Shown in pieces: positions 56,214 to 64,000 of a stretch of 64,000 bases of DNA. This stretch comes from Zavarzinella sp. (GTDB taxonomy: Bacteria; Planctomycetota; Planctomycetia; Gemmatales; Gemmataceae), in contig JAWKTI010000001.1 in assembly GCA_041399155.1 (NCBI GenBank), positions 1,240,001 to 1,304,000 of the forward strand, written 5' to 3'. Position 1 is the first letter of the stretch. The number at the start of each line of letters is the position of its first letter. A program made the position numbers and the translations under genes. Under the pieces are notes generated by a model. The model saw only the letters and a list, made by a program, of their open reading frames with translations, did no database searches and had not been told where the DNA came from.

Positions 56214-56645
56214 ATGACCATAATAGTATCCAAAATCCTTCGTTTGCTGGGATTGGTAGTCTTCTGTCCACTCCTTGGTTGCGGGGCGGGAAGCAACGAA
56301 CCCGTAGCAGTTAAAGGTAAGGTTTACTTCCGTGGTGAACCACTTGCAGGAGGAATGATCATATTTTCACCTGATCCTGACCGTGGTACCAACGGACCTT
56401 CGTGTAAGAGTGTGATCCATGAGGACGGAAGTTATTCCCTGGAATCTGTAAATAATGACAATATTGTCAGCGGGTGGTATCGTGTGGCGATAGCGCCAGC
56501 ACCAGGAACGATTCCTCCACCTTCCGTAGAGCATCCTGAACCAGCATTCCCGGTGCACTTCCGCAATCCAGCGCGTTCCGGAATTCACCGCGAAATTAAG
56601 ATGATCCCAGTAAATATCATCGATTTTAATTTCGATGATGCCTGA
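56214..56645 (+). CDS. Small lipoprotein with carboxypeptidase-regulatory-like fold
   Basis: 143 residues. Signal and lipobox PLLGC (Cys at about 23). VAVKGKVYFRGEPLAGGMIIFSPDP is the beginning of a beta-sandwich commonly seen in small planctomycete lipoproteins (DUF/CarboxypepD_reg-like). A single surface-exposed binding domain is likely; the ligand is unknown. It lies 9 bases before the TPR/SH3 gene on the same strand. Confidence 0.72.
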   Translation: MTIIVSKILRLLGLVVFCPLLGCGAGSNEPVAVKGKVYFRGEPLAGGMIIFSPDPDRGTNGPSCKSVIHEDGSYSLESVNNDNIVSGWYRVAIAPAPGTIPPPSVEHPEPAFPVHFRNPARSGIHREIKMIPVNIIDFNFDDA

Positions 56646-56654
56646 TTTTCTACC

Positions 56655-57446
56655 ATGGAAAAGAAGAACTTATTTCCTGGCGAGTTTGTGGTGCAGCTGC
56701 TTTTCTGCCTGTTAGTGATACCCAATTTTTCATTTGCTGACGAAAAATTGCAGGTTGCAGATGATAATTTTGTCAAAGGATTAGAAAACGCTCATCAAAC
56801 TTGTGTTGCGAAAGGTCATTTTCAGGTTGCCGCACAATTCTATGCGGAAATTTTCTCCAAAAAACCTAGTACCCACGTAGCACTTCGTTGGGGCGATTCA
56901 CACCGCATGCTCAATCAACCTGCAGAAGCGATTCGGGCCTATCGATCTGGCCTGAGAAAATTTCCACTTTCAGCTGAATTGTGGGCCGCACTGTGTTCTT
57001 ATCGAAGTAGACTTGGTACCAACAATACCGTTAAAAATGAAGAAATACTCATTGTATTTCAGATGTGGTATCCCCGCTTGCGCTGGTTGCAGTTTGTTAT
57101 TCCAATCACGATGGCTTTTCTGGTCTGGAGATGGTGGTACCGTCGCAACCCCATCTTGTTTGGTGCCTGGGTTGGACTGGGAATATGTTACTTAATTGCC
57201 ATATTGCTGCATGAGTATATTTTCATTCGTGCTAAAGCCTATTGGGAACCACCTGCTGTCGTGGTAAAAAGTGAAATTCCGCTTCGCACTGGCAATGGGG
57301 ATGAATTCCCAAAAATCAATGAGGGCAACTTGCAAATTGGTGCCGAAATGTCCCTTATTCACCAGCGTGGGGAGTGGGTACAAGTTCGAACGAACTTGAA
57401 TGAAACTGGTTGGGTGCATCAAAAAAATATTCTCATTATTGACTAG
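56655..57446 (+). CDS. TPR and SH3 domain membrane protein (BatE-like architecture)
   Basis: 263 residues. Signal peptide about 1-29, a short TPR region (about 45-115), two adjacent membrane helices (about 137-157 and 161-190), and a C-terminal bacterial SH3 domain (about 195-263) ending GWVHQKNILIID. This order resembles BatE of aerotolerance operons. Function inferred only from domains: a periplasmic SH3 that could bind peptidoglycan or proteins. It converges with the zinc-ribbon gene. Confidence 0.72.
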   Translation: MEKKNLFPGEFVVQLLFCLLVIPNFSFADEKLQVADDNFVKGLENAHQTCVAKGHFQVAAQFYAEIFSKKPSTHVALRWGDSHRMLNQPAEAIRAYRSGLRKFPLSAELWAALCSYRSRLGTNNTVKNEEILIVFQMWYPRLRWLQFVIPITMAFLVWRWWYRRNPILFGAWVGLGICYLIAILLHEYIFIRAKAYWEPPAVVVKSEIPLRTGNGDEFPKINEGNLQIGAEMSLIHQRGEWVQVRTNLNETGWVHQKNILIID

Positions 57447-57449
57447 TCT

Positions 57450-57677
57450 TCAACCCGGTCTTTGGCACCAGGGTGCCCCACATGGGGGACCTTGACCACA
57501 GGGACCGCCGGAACCACCTGTCGTGGCTTGTAATGGAGCTGCAGGTAAACTCAATAGGCGGTGAACTTGTTCACTCCCACATTCTTCACAATGAATCTCT
57601 TCGGAACTGTTTGAATTTCGAACGAGAACTTCGAATTGATGGGAACAACTATCGCACCGATAATCGAAAAGTGGCAT
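57450..57677 (-). CDS. FmdB-type zinc ribbon protein
   Basis: 75 residues. The zinc ribbon CDSC...CEEC (CxxC pairs) begins MPLFDYRCDSCSHQFEVLV, the standard FmdB start. The C-terminal about 20 residues are rich in Gly, Pro and Cys (CGQGPPCGAPWC). FmdB proteins are small regulators of unknown mechanism. It converges with the TPR/SH3 gene, with three bases between stops. Confidence 0.85.
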   Translation of the reverse strand: MPLFDYRCDSCSHQFEVLVRNSNSSEEIHCEECGSEQVHRLLSLPAAPLQATTGGSGGPCGQGPPCGAPWCQRPG

Positions 57678-57783
57678 GGAAAATCCTCTTTGGAAATGAA
57701 CCAGAAATATCTTGTACTCACAGATTACGAGAACGTAGTTGGGAGTAAAAGAGTGTGAGTGGATTCTAATTAGTGATAGATTC

Positions 57784-59241
57784 TTAATTATCTGGAATCA
57801 CTTCTGGCTCGATTGCCTGCCCGCGCTGATTGACGCGGGTTAATCGAATCGTGGGGACGTATTCCCCTCCTTCGACAGGGTGGCCAGCAAGAACAACTAC
57901 CAGTTGGCCAGCTTCAATTTTTCCCGCTTCAAAAGCAGATTCTACTGCACCACTGATGCGGTCATCGCCAATCCGACGGCAATAATCCATGAGAACTGGT
58001 TCAAGGCCCCAAACAATCGCCATTTGTCGCAAGATCTGCTCACTGGGTGCAGGTGCAATGACGGTGCAATTGGGTCGATGCCGTGCCAACAAGCGGGCTG
58101 TTCTCCCACTGAGGGTGGGGGTAATGATCGCATCAGCCTTTACTCTTTCTGCCAGAGTCACTACGAGCTCTGTGACATGATCATCAATCGAATGGTCCTG
58201 CAATTTCAAACTTGCAACGGGATCGCCGCCGTCTTTCAAATGTTTTTCAGCTTCGATGGCAATCTGGGACATGCACTCGACAGCCAGATGGGGATGTTTT
58301 CCCACAGCGGTTTCGCCAGAAAGCATAATTGCATCAGTGCCATCGTAAATGGCATTTGCCACATCGCTTGCTTCCGCACGGGTAGGCCGAGGGTTATCAC
58401 GCATCGAATCGAGCATGTCTGTAGCCGTAACCACTGGTTTGCCCGCAATTCTTGCCAGTGAAATAAGTTGTTTTTGCACGGTGGGAACTCGTTCCAGAGG
58501 GATTTCTACACCAAGATCCCCACGCGCCACCATGATTCCATCGAATGCGGCAATAATTGCTGCAGCATTTTCAATTGCTTCAGGACGCTCCATTTTGGCT
58601 AAAATCGGTACATTCATTGAATGCAATGCGGCTTCTTCACGAAGTTCCGAGGCTGCTGCTGCATTTCTTACAAACGACAATGCCAACCAGTCTACTTGTG
58701 CCTGGGCTGCGATTGCCAGTGCCTGCCGGTCTCGATCCGTCAGTGCCGGGATGGTTAATTTGGTATCCGGAAGGTTAAGCCCTTTATTGGGCAGCAAAAC
58801 CCCACCGACAATAATGCGACTACGAACAAATTGTCCATCGTTTGCTGTGACTTCCAGTTGCAGGCGACCATCATCCAGCAAAACACGGTGCCCAGTTTGG
58901 GTTTCGCGTAATATTTCTGGTTCCGTAATGCGAAGGTAGGATAATTCTGGCTGGTCGCGAATATCGATCACCAGTTCCTCACCTTCAATCAACTCAAGTG
59001 GTTGTTCAGTCAATACACGAAGTTTCGGGCCTGGCAAATCAGCTAACACAGCCACATGAAGTCCCAGGCTGGCTGAAACGGAACGTAATAACTCAATTCG
59101 TGCCAGATGTTCTGCCGCACTGCCATGAGAAAAATTTATTCTGGCAACATTAACCCCCGCCTTCAGCATTTTTCGAAGCATATCTGGACGATCGGTAGCA
59201 GGTCCCAATGTCGCAACTATTCGCGTGCGTCGGTTCATCAA
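57784..59241 (-). CDS. pyk: Pyruvate kinase
   Basis: 485 residues. Converts phosphoenolpyruvate and ADP to pyruvate and ATP (glycolysis, cytosol). Motifs: RTRIVATLGPATDRPDM at the N-terminus; ILAKMERPEAIEN; DGIMVARGDLGVEI; VVTATDMLDSM (usual ATQMLESM); and AIMLSGETAVGKHP. The length and C-terminal allosteric domain fit the family. Divergent from the membrane protein at 59286. Confidence 0.97.
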   Translation of the reverse strand: MMNRRTRIVATLGPATDRPDMLRKMLKAGVNVARINFSHGSAAEHLARIELLRSVSASLGLHVAVLADLPGPKLRVLTEQPLELIEGEELVIDIRDQPELSYLRITEPEILRETQTGHRVLLDDGRLQLEVTANDGQFVRSRIIVGGVLLPNKGLNLPDTKLTIPALTDRDRQALAIAAQAQVDWLALSFVRNAAAASELREEAALHSMNVPILAKMERPEAIENAAAIIAAFDGIMVARGDLGVEIPLERVPTVQKQLISLARIAGKPVVTATDMLDSMRDNPRPTRAEASDVANAIYDGTDAIMLSGETAVGKHPHLAVECMSQIAIEAEKHLKDGGDPVASLKLQDHSIDDHVTELVVTLAERVKADAIITPTLSGRTARLLARHRPNCTVIAPAPSEQILRQMAIVWGLEPVLMDYCRRIGDDRISGAVESAFEAGKIEAGQLVVVLAGHPVEGGEYVPTIRLTRVNQRGQAIEPEVIPDN

Positions 59242-59285
59242 ACATGTATCCTTATGAAAGAAAGAGTGTCCCGGTTCATGGTGTT

Positions 59286-59876
59286 ATGTTAAGGAATTCT
59301 CTCAGCAAGTTGGTGTTCTGCGTCGTCGCGCTCGTGGTGGTGGAAATTATTTCTGCTTTTTCCCCAGTCTGGTGGCCAGTCCAGAATTCCGCAGATTTCC
59401 ACACACGTCAGACCGCCAGAATTGCCGTAATTCTCTGGTTTATTGCGGTTGGCTGTTCATTGCTGCAAGTGAAAGGTTGGGCTCGTGCAATCTATTTTTG
59501 CGGAGCAGGTGCTTTTCTGTACCACGTTCTGGTAGCATTCGATCAAATCCATGATTGGTCACACACAGCAGCGTGGGAACACGTTCAGGAAGTAAGTGGC
59601 TTCGGCCATGGAGTATTTGTCTCTTACGCATTTTCGTTGATATGGCTGGTGGATGCAATCTGGTGGCAATTCTGGCCCTGGAATTATGCTCTGCGCAATA
59701 AAACGATGCACTGTCGCATTGAAATCTTCATGGTATTCATCATTTTCAATGGAACGGTTATTTTTGAAGCAGGTATGATCCGCTGGATTTCGCTGCTGGG
59801 TTTTTTGATACTGGGGCTTCTGGTTTGGAAATATCGAATTTTTACCAAAGCAACGATGATGAAGGATTACGTATAA
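59286..59876 (+). CDS. Small membrane protein of unknown function
   Basis: 196 residues from ATG 59286 (the frame opens at 59208, overlapping the pyk start; ATG 59244 is another choice). About six hydrophobic helices, e.g. VFCVVALVVVEIISAF near the N-terminus and SLLGFLILGLLVWKY near the C-terminus. No recognised family. It converges with the YjbQ gene, whose coding end overlaps by about ten bases. Confidence 0.6.
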   Translation: MLRNSLSKLVFCVVALVVVEIISAFSPVWWPVQNSADFHTRQTARIAVILWFIAVGCSLLQVKGWARAIYFCGAGAFLYHVLVAFDQIHDWSHTAAWEHVQEVSGFGHGVFVSYAFSLIWLVDAIWWQFWPWNYALRNKTMHCRIEIFMVFIIFNGTVIFEAGMIRWISLLGFLILGLLVWKYRIFTKATMMKDYV

Positions 59877-60280
59877 CCACCAATTGTTTGTACCAAAACT
59901 TCTCTCGTTCGAGGGCCATCGAACTCACAAAGGTAAATCCCCTGCCAACGACCCAATTCCAACATACCATCGTCAACGATGATTGTGGCACTTGAACCAA
60001 CAAAACTTGTCTTCAAGTGGGAATCGCTGTTTTCTTCCGCATGTTGAAATCCTGGCTGATGCTGGGGAATCGTCCGATTCAGAAAAAGCAGCATGTCATG
60101 AACAACATCTGGATCGGCATTTTCGTTGATGGTGATCCCTGCCGTAGTATGCAAGGAATAAACCACGCAAATTCCGTTGGTAACCCCACTTCGCCCCGCA
60201 CATTCCTGGACCTGACGGGTAATTTCGACAAACTGATTCCGTTGTTCTGTGCGTATTTTAATCCGTTCCATGACCTTCAT
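59867..60280 (-). CDS. YjbQ family (secondary thiamine-phosphate synthase-like) protein
   Basis: 137 residues. The UPF0047/YjbQ fold is visible from GICVVYSLHTTAGITINENADPDV and the terminal GRWQGIYLCEFDGPR block; three His residues form a likely metal site. E. coli YjbQ shows weak thiamine phosphate synthase activity, so the true role is uncertain. Single gene, 39 bases downstream of recN on the same strand. Confidence 0.93.
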   Translation of the reverse strand: MKVMERIKIRTEQRNQFVEITRQVQECAGRSGVTNGICVVYSLHTTAGITINENADPDVVHDMLLFLNRTIPQHQPGFQHAEENSDSHLKTSFVGSSATIIVDDGMLELGRWQGIYLCEFDGPRTREVLVQTIGGYT

Positions 60281-60319
60281 CCAATTGTGGAGAAATGAGT
60301 ATTTGTTTTGTTTGTACTG

Positions 60320-62023
60320 TTAATCAGACAATTGTTGTGCCTGCAACAACATTTCTTTCGCTTCTTTTTTCGTCGAAGCCGATTTTGCTTCGCCTCGCAG
60401 CATACTAGCCAGTTCTTCGATTCTGTCCTGTGTTTTCCGTAATTGCGTAATCGTGGTAATCGTTTTCTTGCCGTGGATAGTTTTGCGAATGCCCCACTGA
60501 TGTGTTGCATATGCGGCTACCTGGGGAAGGTGGGTTACACAGATCACCTGATGACTTTTTCCAAGAGCTGCGAGTCGCTGGCCAACAATATCCCCTAATC
60601 GACCCCCGACATTCGCGTCAATTTCATCAAATACGAGTGTCCCAACCATGTCATGTTCTGCCAACACGGTCTTCAATGCCAGCATCGTGCGGGACATCTC
60701 CCCACCTGAGGCAATTTTTCGCAGAGGGCGGGCCTCTTCACCCGGATTTGCTGCCAGAAGAAAATCCATCTGATCCGCACCACCAGAAGGTATCGGACCT
60801 GCAAGTGGATTGGTGCCCAGATCGATTTTGTGAAAACTACACGAAAGTTTTGCCTGTGGCATACCAAGAGTTTGCAGGTATTTTTCAGTTGCTTTGATCA
60901 GTTTTTTGCCCACCGCAATTCGTTGCGTGCGTAACAGGTCTGCCTGCTTCACTAAATCTGCAAATGCTACCGCTAATCGTTGTACGATTTCTTTTGAATC
61001 TGCGGTCGCTCGTTCAAAGGAATCCAGTTTTTGTTGTACTTGCAGCAAGTAACCTGGCAGTTGATCTGCAGGCCGCCGATACTTGATCTCCAGTCGTTTG
61101 ATCAGTTCCATTCGAACTTCTATCTCAGCCATTCGTTCAGGATTTGGCTCTGATCGATCGCCAACAGCTCTTGCCAATTCAACAACAGATCGGGTTTGAA
61201 GTGCAAGAGCATGCAATTGTTGAACAATGTCGGCAAAATCATCAGAAAAATGTTGCCATGGGTGGGCTGATTTTTCCAGTTGACCAAACCGCTCTACCAC
61301 TGATCCATCATCGTCGTAAAGAATCGCCTGCAATTCGTGGCAGTATTCCTGAATGCTTTGCGAATTCGCCAGTGTCTGGTATTCGCTTTCCAGTTGCGGC
61401 AGTTCTCTGGGCTTAATTGCTGCTGCTTCCAGTTCTTCTTTTTCGAAATTCAGCAGTTGTAATTCACGTTCTGAATTCGCTTGAACTTGCTTTTGTTGCT
61501 CGATCTGTTTTCGAAAATCCCGCACCATGACTGCAGTGCGGTCGTATTCCAGGCGAAGTTCCTGCAAATTGCCGTACGAATCCAATAACTGAATCTGGTA
61601 GGTGGGCTCCAGTAATGAGTGGTGCTCTCGTTGGCCATGGACATCTACCAGCAATTCACCCACTTTTTTGAGCAGGTTTAAAGTTACTGGCTCATGATTG
61701 AGGTAGGCTTTGCTGTTACCCCATTTGCTTACTTTTCGTGTAATGATCAACTCTGCAGGTTGCAAAGTTTCCTCGAGAATTGTTTCAATTGCCTGCAGCA
61801 AACGGTGATGTCGTAGTTCAAAAACTCCAGTTACTTTCAGTTCTTCAGCCCCACTTCGAATCAGATCGATTCGCCCACGATCACCCAGGAGTAATCCCAA
61901 TGCACCCAGTAACAACGACTTCCCTGCACCCGTTTCACCTGTCCAGGCGCAGAACCCCGGTTCCAGTTCGATGTGGACATCTTCAATTAACGCAAGATTC
62001 TGGACAGTGATTTCGCGCAGCAT
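60320..62023 (-). CDS. recN: DNA repair protein RecN
   Basis: 567 residues from ATG 62023; the frame extends to 62068 but the family starts at MLREITVQNLALIEDV. An SMC-like ATPase for double-strand break repair. Walker A GETGAGKS, a long coiled coil in the middle, the signature ASGGEMSRTMLALK, and Walker B LVFDEIDANVGG. The length is normal. No neighbouring gene on its strand is obviously linked. Confidence 0.96.
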   Translation of the reverse strand: MLREITVQNLALIEDVHIELEPGFCAWTGETGAGKSLLLGALGLLLGDRGRIDLIRSGAEELKVTGVFELRHHRLLQAIETILEETLQPAELIITRKVSKWGNSKAYLNHEPVTLNLLKKVGELLVDVHGQREHHSLLEPTYQIQLLDSYGNLQELRLEYDRTAVMVRDFRKQIEQQKQVQANSERELQLLNFEKEELEAAAIKPRELPQLESEYQTLANSQSIQEYCHELQAILYDDDGSVVERFGQLEKSAHPWQHFSDDFADIVQQLHALALQTRSVVELARAVGDRSEPNPERMAEIEVRMELIKRLEIKYRRPADQLPGYLLQVQQKLDSFERATADSKEIVQRLAVAFADLVKQADLLRTQRIAVGKKLIKATEKYLQTLGMPQAKLSCSFHKIDLGTNPLAGPIPSGGADQMDFLLAANPGEEARPLRKIASGGEMSRTMLALKTVLAEHDMVGTLVFDEIDANVGGRLGDIVGQRLAALGKSHQVICVTHLPQVAAYATHQWGIRKTIHGKKTITTITQLRKTQDRIEELASMLRGEAKSASTKKEAKEMLLQAQQLSD

Positions 62024-62107
62024 TTTCTGGTGTTCAACTAAACAAAGATTTCTATCATCTCCTGGCAACGATACGCAATGTCAGTTGCAGTGATCTTCAA
62101 AGCTATC

Positions 62108-63580
62108 TCAATTCCGAGGCTGCTTTGCTGGATCAAATTCAGGACGAATTTTCCCATTGAGATCAATGATTGGTCGCGGGTTTTCCACTTTGCCCAGTTC
62201 CCGCACCCCTGGCCCAATCCCTTTCACTCCAAGGTCTTTGTCGATTACTTTTATCAGTGCCTCCATCTTCTCTACGATCTCAGGATGATCAGCAATGATA
62301 TCATTTTGTTCGCTGATATCAGATGCCAGATTGTAAAGCCGCATCGGTGATTGTGCATCCTTCCCAGGAGTATTTTTCTTTTTTTGCACTGTCTGTGGTA
62401 AATGCAATTTCCAATCACCCTGTCTGATCGCCTGTAATTCCAGTCCGCGGTAATAATACTGCACGGTGCGTGCCATTTTACCTTGTTTCGGATCTTTCAG
62501 GAGTCCTGATAAATCAACACCATCGATCTGAATTTTCTCTGGAACCGTCCCACCAGAAAGAGCCACAAAGGTGGGTAACAGGTCGATCATTCCAGTAATG
62601 GCATTCGTCGAAGTGCCTGCAGGAATGGTTTTTGGCCACCAGGCAATCGTGGGAACTCGCATCCCACCTTCCCAGGTGCTGCCTTTATTACCACGTAATG
62701 GTGTATTTTCCGCTCGCGGCGTGCCACCGTTATCGCTTGTGAAGATCACAAGCGTATTTTCCGATATTCCCGCCTGTTTAATTGCATCCAATACTGTGCC
62801 CACGCTCCAATCCACTTCTTCTACCCAGTCCGCATAAATACCGTGTGGGGAACGGCCTGCCCATTTTTTGCCAGGATAAATCGGAAAATGCACCGCACTG
62901 TGGGGCAGATACAGAAAAAATGGTTGTGCCTTGTTATCAGTAATAAATTTTACTGCTTCTGTTGTGTAAAGTTCTACCAATGATTGCTGATCATCGGGAA
63001 GTACCCGCTTGACTACTTTGCCATCTTTCAACAGTGGCAGTGGCGGCTGACCAGCACCTTTCGGTTTCGGTAACGGCTTTCCGAGATCACTTTTAATCCC
63101 ATCTTCTGCAGGGCCCATATCGTTAGAGTAGGGCAGGCCGAAATACTGATCAAAGCCGTGTTGCTGGGGCATGAATTCCGGTTGATCTCCCAGATGCCAT
63201 TTGCCCACAATTGCTGTTTTATATCCCCTGCTTTTCAGCAGCTTTGCAACTGAAATTTCTTTTGAAGAGAGCCCCACGGCATTGCCAGGAAAAAGTACAT
63301 GGGGAATGGGTAGCACCCGTTTCGGATAACATCCGGTGATCAGTGATGCCCGCGAAGGCGAACATACAGGTGCTGCATAAAACGATGTTAGTTTGCAGCC
63401 TTCTTTCGCCATCGTATCCAACGCTGGTGTACGATTCTTTTTAGAGCCAAACGGCCCGATATCTGCATAACCAAGATCGTCGATGTTAATCAGAACGATA
63501 TTCGGTTGTTGCTTTTCCTGTCCAGTAAGGCTGGAAACAGTAATTGCGAGGAAAGCCAGGACGATTGAGAGGTAACGCAT
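62108..63580 (-). CDS. Sulfatase family protein (arylsulfatase type)
   Basis: 490 residues with a signal peptide (about 1-20). Formylglycine motif C73-S-P-S-R in APVCSPSRASLITG. Metal ligands in INIDDLGYAD and VIFTSDNGGTPRAEN. The canonical C-x-P-x-R order is kept, so it is predicted active if matured. Secreted; substrate unknown. It is not closely similar to the sulfatase at 50427. Confidence 0.94.
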   Translation of the reverse strand: MRYLSIVLAFLAITVSSLTGQEKQQPNIVLINIDDLGYADIGPFGSKKNRTPALDTMAKEGCKLTSFYAAPVCSPSRASLITGCYPKRVLPIPHVLFPGNAVGLSSKEISVAKLLKSRGYKTAIVGKWHLGDQPEFMPQQHGFDQYFGLPYSNDMGPAEDGIKSDLGKPLPKPKGAGQPPLPLLKDGKVVKRVLPDDQQSLVELYTTEAVKFITDNKAQPFFLYLPHSAVHFPIYPGKKWAGRSPHGIYADWVEEVDWSVGTVLDAIKQAGISENTLVIFTSDNGGTPRAENTPLRGNKGSTWEGGMRVPTIAWWPKTIPAGTSTNAITGMIDLLPTFVALSGGTVPEKIQIDGVDLSGLLKDPKQGKMARTVQYYYRGLELQAIRQGDWKLHLPQTVQKKKNTPGKDAQSPMRLYNLASDISEQNDIIADHPEIVEKMEALIKVIDKDLGVKGIGPGVRELGKVENPRPIIDLNGKIRPEFDPAKQPRN

Positions 63581-63610
63581 AGATTTTCTCGAAGTGGATC
63601 GCTTGGAAAT

Positions 63611-64000
63611 TTACTGAATGTCGGAAAGTTGAAACTTAACGCCGATGACAGTGGTGGCCCAGATAGAACGATCCTGGTTCCCTTCATCTTGGTAGGTCAG
63701 TTTACCTTTTCGAAGTTGAATTTTCCAAATGAGCTGGGTGTCTTTTGGTTTCGGTTTCAGGTAATTCAAAACAGATTCTTTGGGAGCAACATGTACGTAG
63801 TACGTGGCCTCTTCGCCAGGTTTCAGGGGATCTTTCCGACTTTCATATCCCACCGCATATTCATTTATAACTGATGGTGCGTGTGGCCAGTCAAACGTAC
63901 CACAGAAGGAGCGTTTTTCATGCCAAAGGCTGGTTAATGGCGTAGGTTGCGAATCTTTTTTTGCACGATTAAAAGCCGGGTCATCTGGGTGAAAAGCAAG
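63611..64000 (-). CDS. Hypothetical protein (cut by window edge)
   Basis: The frame is open to the last base, so the first codons are off the window; the internal GTG at 63853 is not the start. The visible 129 residues contain RSFCGTFDWPHAPSV, then ESRKDPLKPGEEATYYVHV and a beta-rich C-terminus ending KFQLSDIQ. No family was recognised. It lies 30 bases upstream of the sulfatase on the same strand, so it could be co-transcribed. Confidence 0.7.
   Translation of the reverse strand, partial: LAFHPDDPAFNRAKKDSQPTPLTSLWHEKRSFCGTFDWPHAPSVINEYAVGYESRKDPLKPGEEATYYVHVAPKESVLNYLKPKPKDTQLIWKIQLRKGKLTYQDEGNQDRSIWATTVIGVKFQLSDIQ

Noticed and set aside
1..64000. Frequent CCCAC/GTGGG words on both strands
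   Set aside because: They are noticeable but I could not count them against base and codon composition, so no claim of a functional repeat is made.
1..64000. Insertion sequences, phage, CRISPR arrays or a restriction/defence island
   Set aside because: No transposase, integrase, Cas, toxin-antitoxin or repeat-spacer pattern was seen; the MazG-like protein alone does not make a toxin system because no MazE/MazF is adjacent.

Overview
The window reads as bacterial chromosome from a member of the Planctomycetota, most likely the Gemmatales/Gemmataceae or a close relative. The evidence is the combination of two DUF1559 prepilin-like genes, two DUF1501 + PSCyt/DUF1549/DUF1553 pairs, two sulfatases, a planctomycete-type ECF sigma/FecR pair, several trypsin/PDZ proteins, and LpxC plus OmpH, which indicate a Gram-negative outer membrane. 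The base composition looks moderate rather than GC-rich, so this may be a low-GC lineage. The species is not identifiable from the sequence alone. Coding density is high: about 56 protein genes and one tRNA, with no non-coding stretch over about 300 bases. I saw no insertion sequence, phage gene, CRISPR array, rRNA or integrase.

Layout. 1-5.3 kb: end of a DUF1559 protein, then two translationally coupled von Willebrand A membrane proteins. 5.3-9 kb: housekeeping genes (rpe, queE, leuD), a small membrane protein and a TPR protein. 9.2-15.3 kb: a tight reverse-strand operon of ECF sigma factor, FecR-type membrane protein, PSCyt/DUF1549/DUF1553 protein and DUF1501 protein. 15.3-24.6 kb: DUF4139, tandem-ACT, HD-like and WD40 proteins, a second DUF1501/DUF1549 pair, ppa and a Dabb protein. 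24.6-32 kb: a trypsin-like protease with two PDZ domains, pyrD, a HEAT-repeat protein and a three-gene glycosyltransferase cluster. 32.2-35.9 kb: a MazG-like protein, a large membrane protein and an ABC ATPase in tandem. 35.9-39.3 kb: lhgO, an RmlC-like epimerase and an aldehyde dehydrogenase. 39.5-45.6 kb: an M1 metallopeptidase fused to what looks like an Omp85 barrel, an MFS transporter, asd and truA. 45.6-49.1 kb: a dead trypsin/PDZ protein beside an intact one, an acetamidase and tRNA-Met. 49.2-53 kb: a DUF1571 lipoprotein, a sulfatase, DUF1559 and a small lipoprotein. 53.1-56 kb: ompH-lpxC-oxidoreductase operon. 56.2-64 kb: a small lipoprotein, a TPR/SH3 membrane protein, a FmdB-type zinc ribbon, pyk, a membrane protein, a YjbQ family protein, recN, a second sulfatase and an edge-truncated gene.

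How the genes fit together. Much of the window concerns the cell envelope: lipid A synthesis (lpxC), outer-membrane protein chaperoning (ompH), envelope proteases, glycosyltransferases, secreted sulfatases and secreted cytochrome-like proteins. The rest is central metabolism and maintenance (rpe, pyk, ppa, pyrD, asd, leuD, truA, queE, recN). The most unusual items are the M1 peptidase/Omp85-like fusion (39479-42493), the pseudoprotease whose PDZ domain sits inside the trypsin fold (45601-46845), and the sigma/FecR/cytochrome/DUF1501 operon (9229-15259). All functions are inferred by reading the protein sequences; no database search was run.
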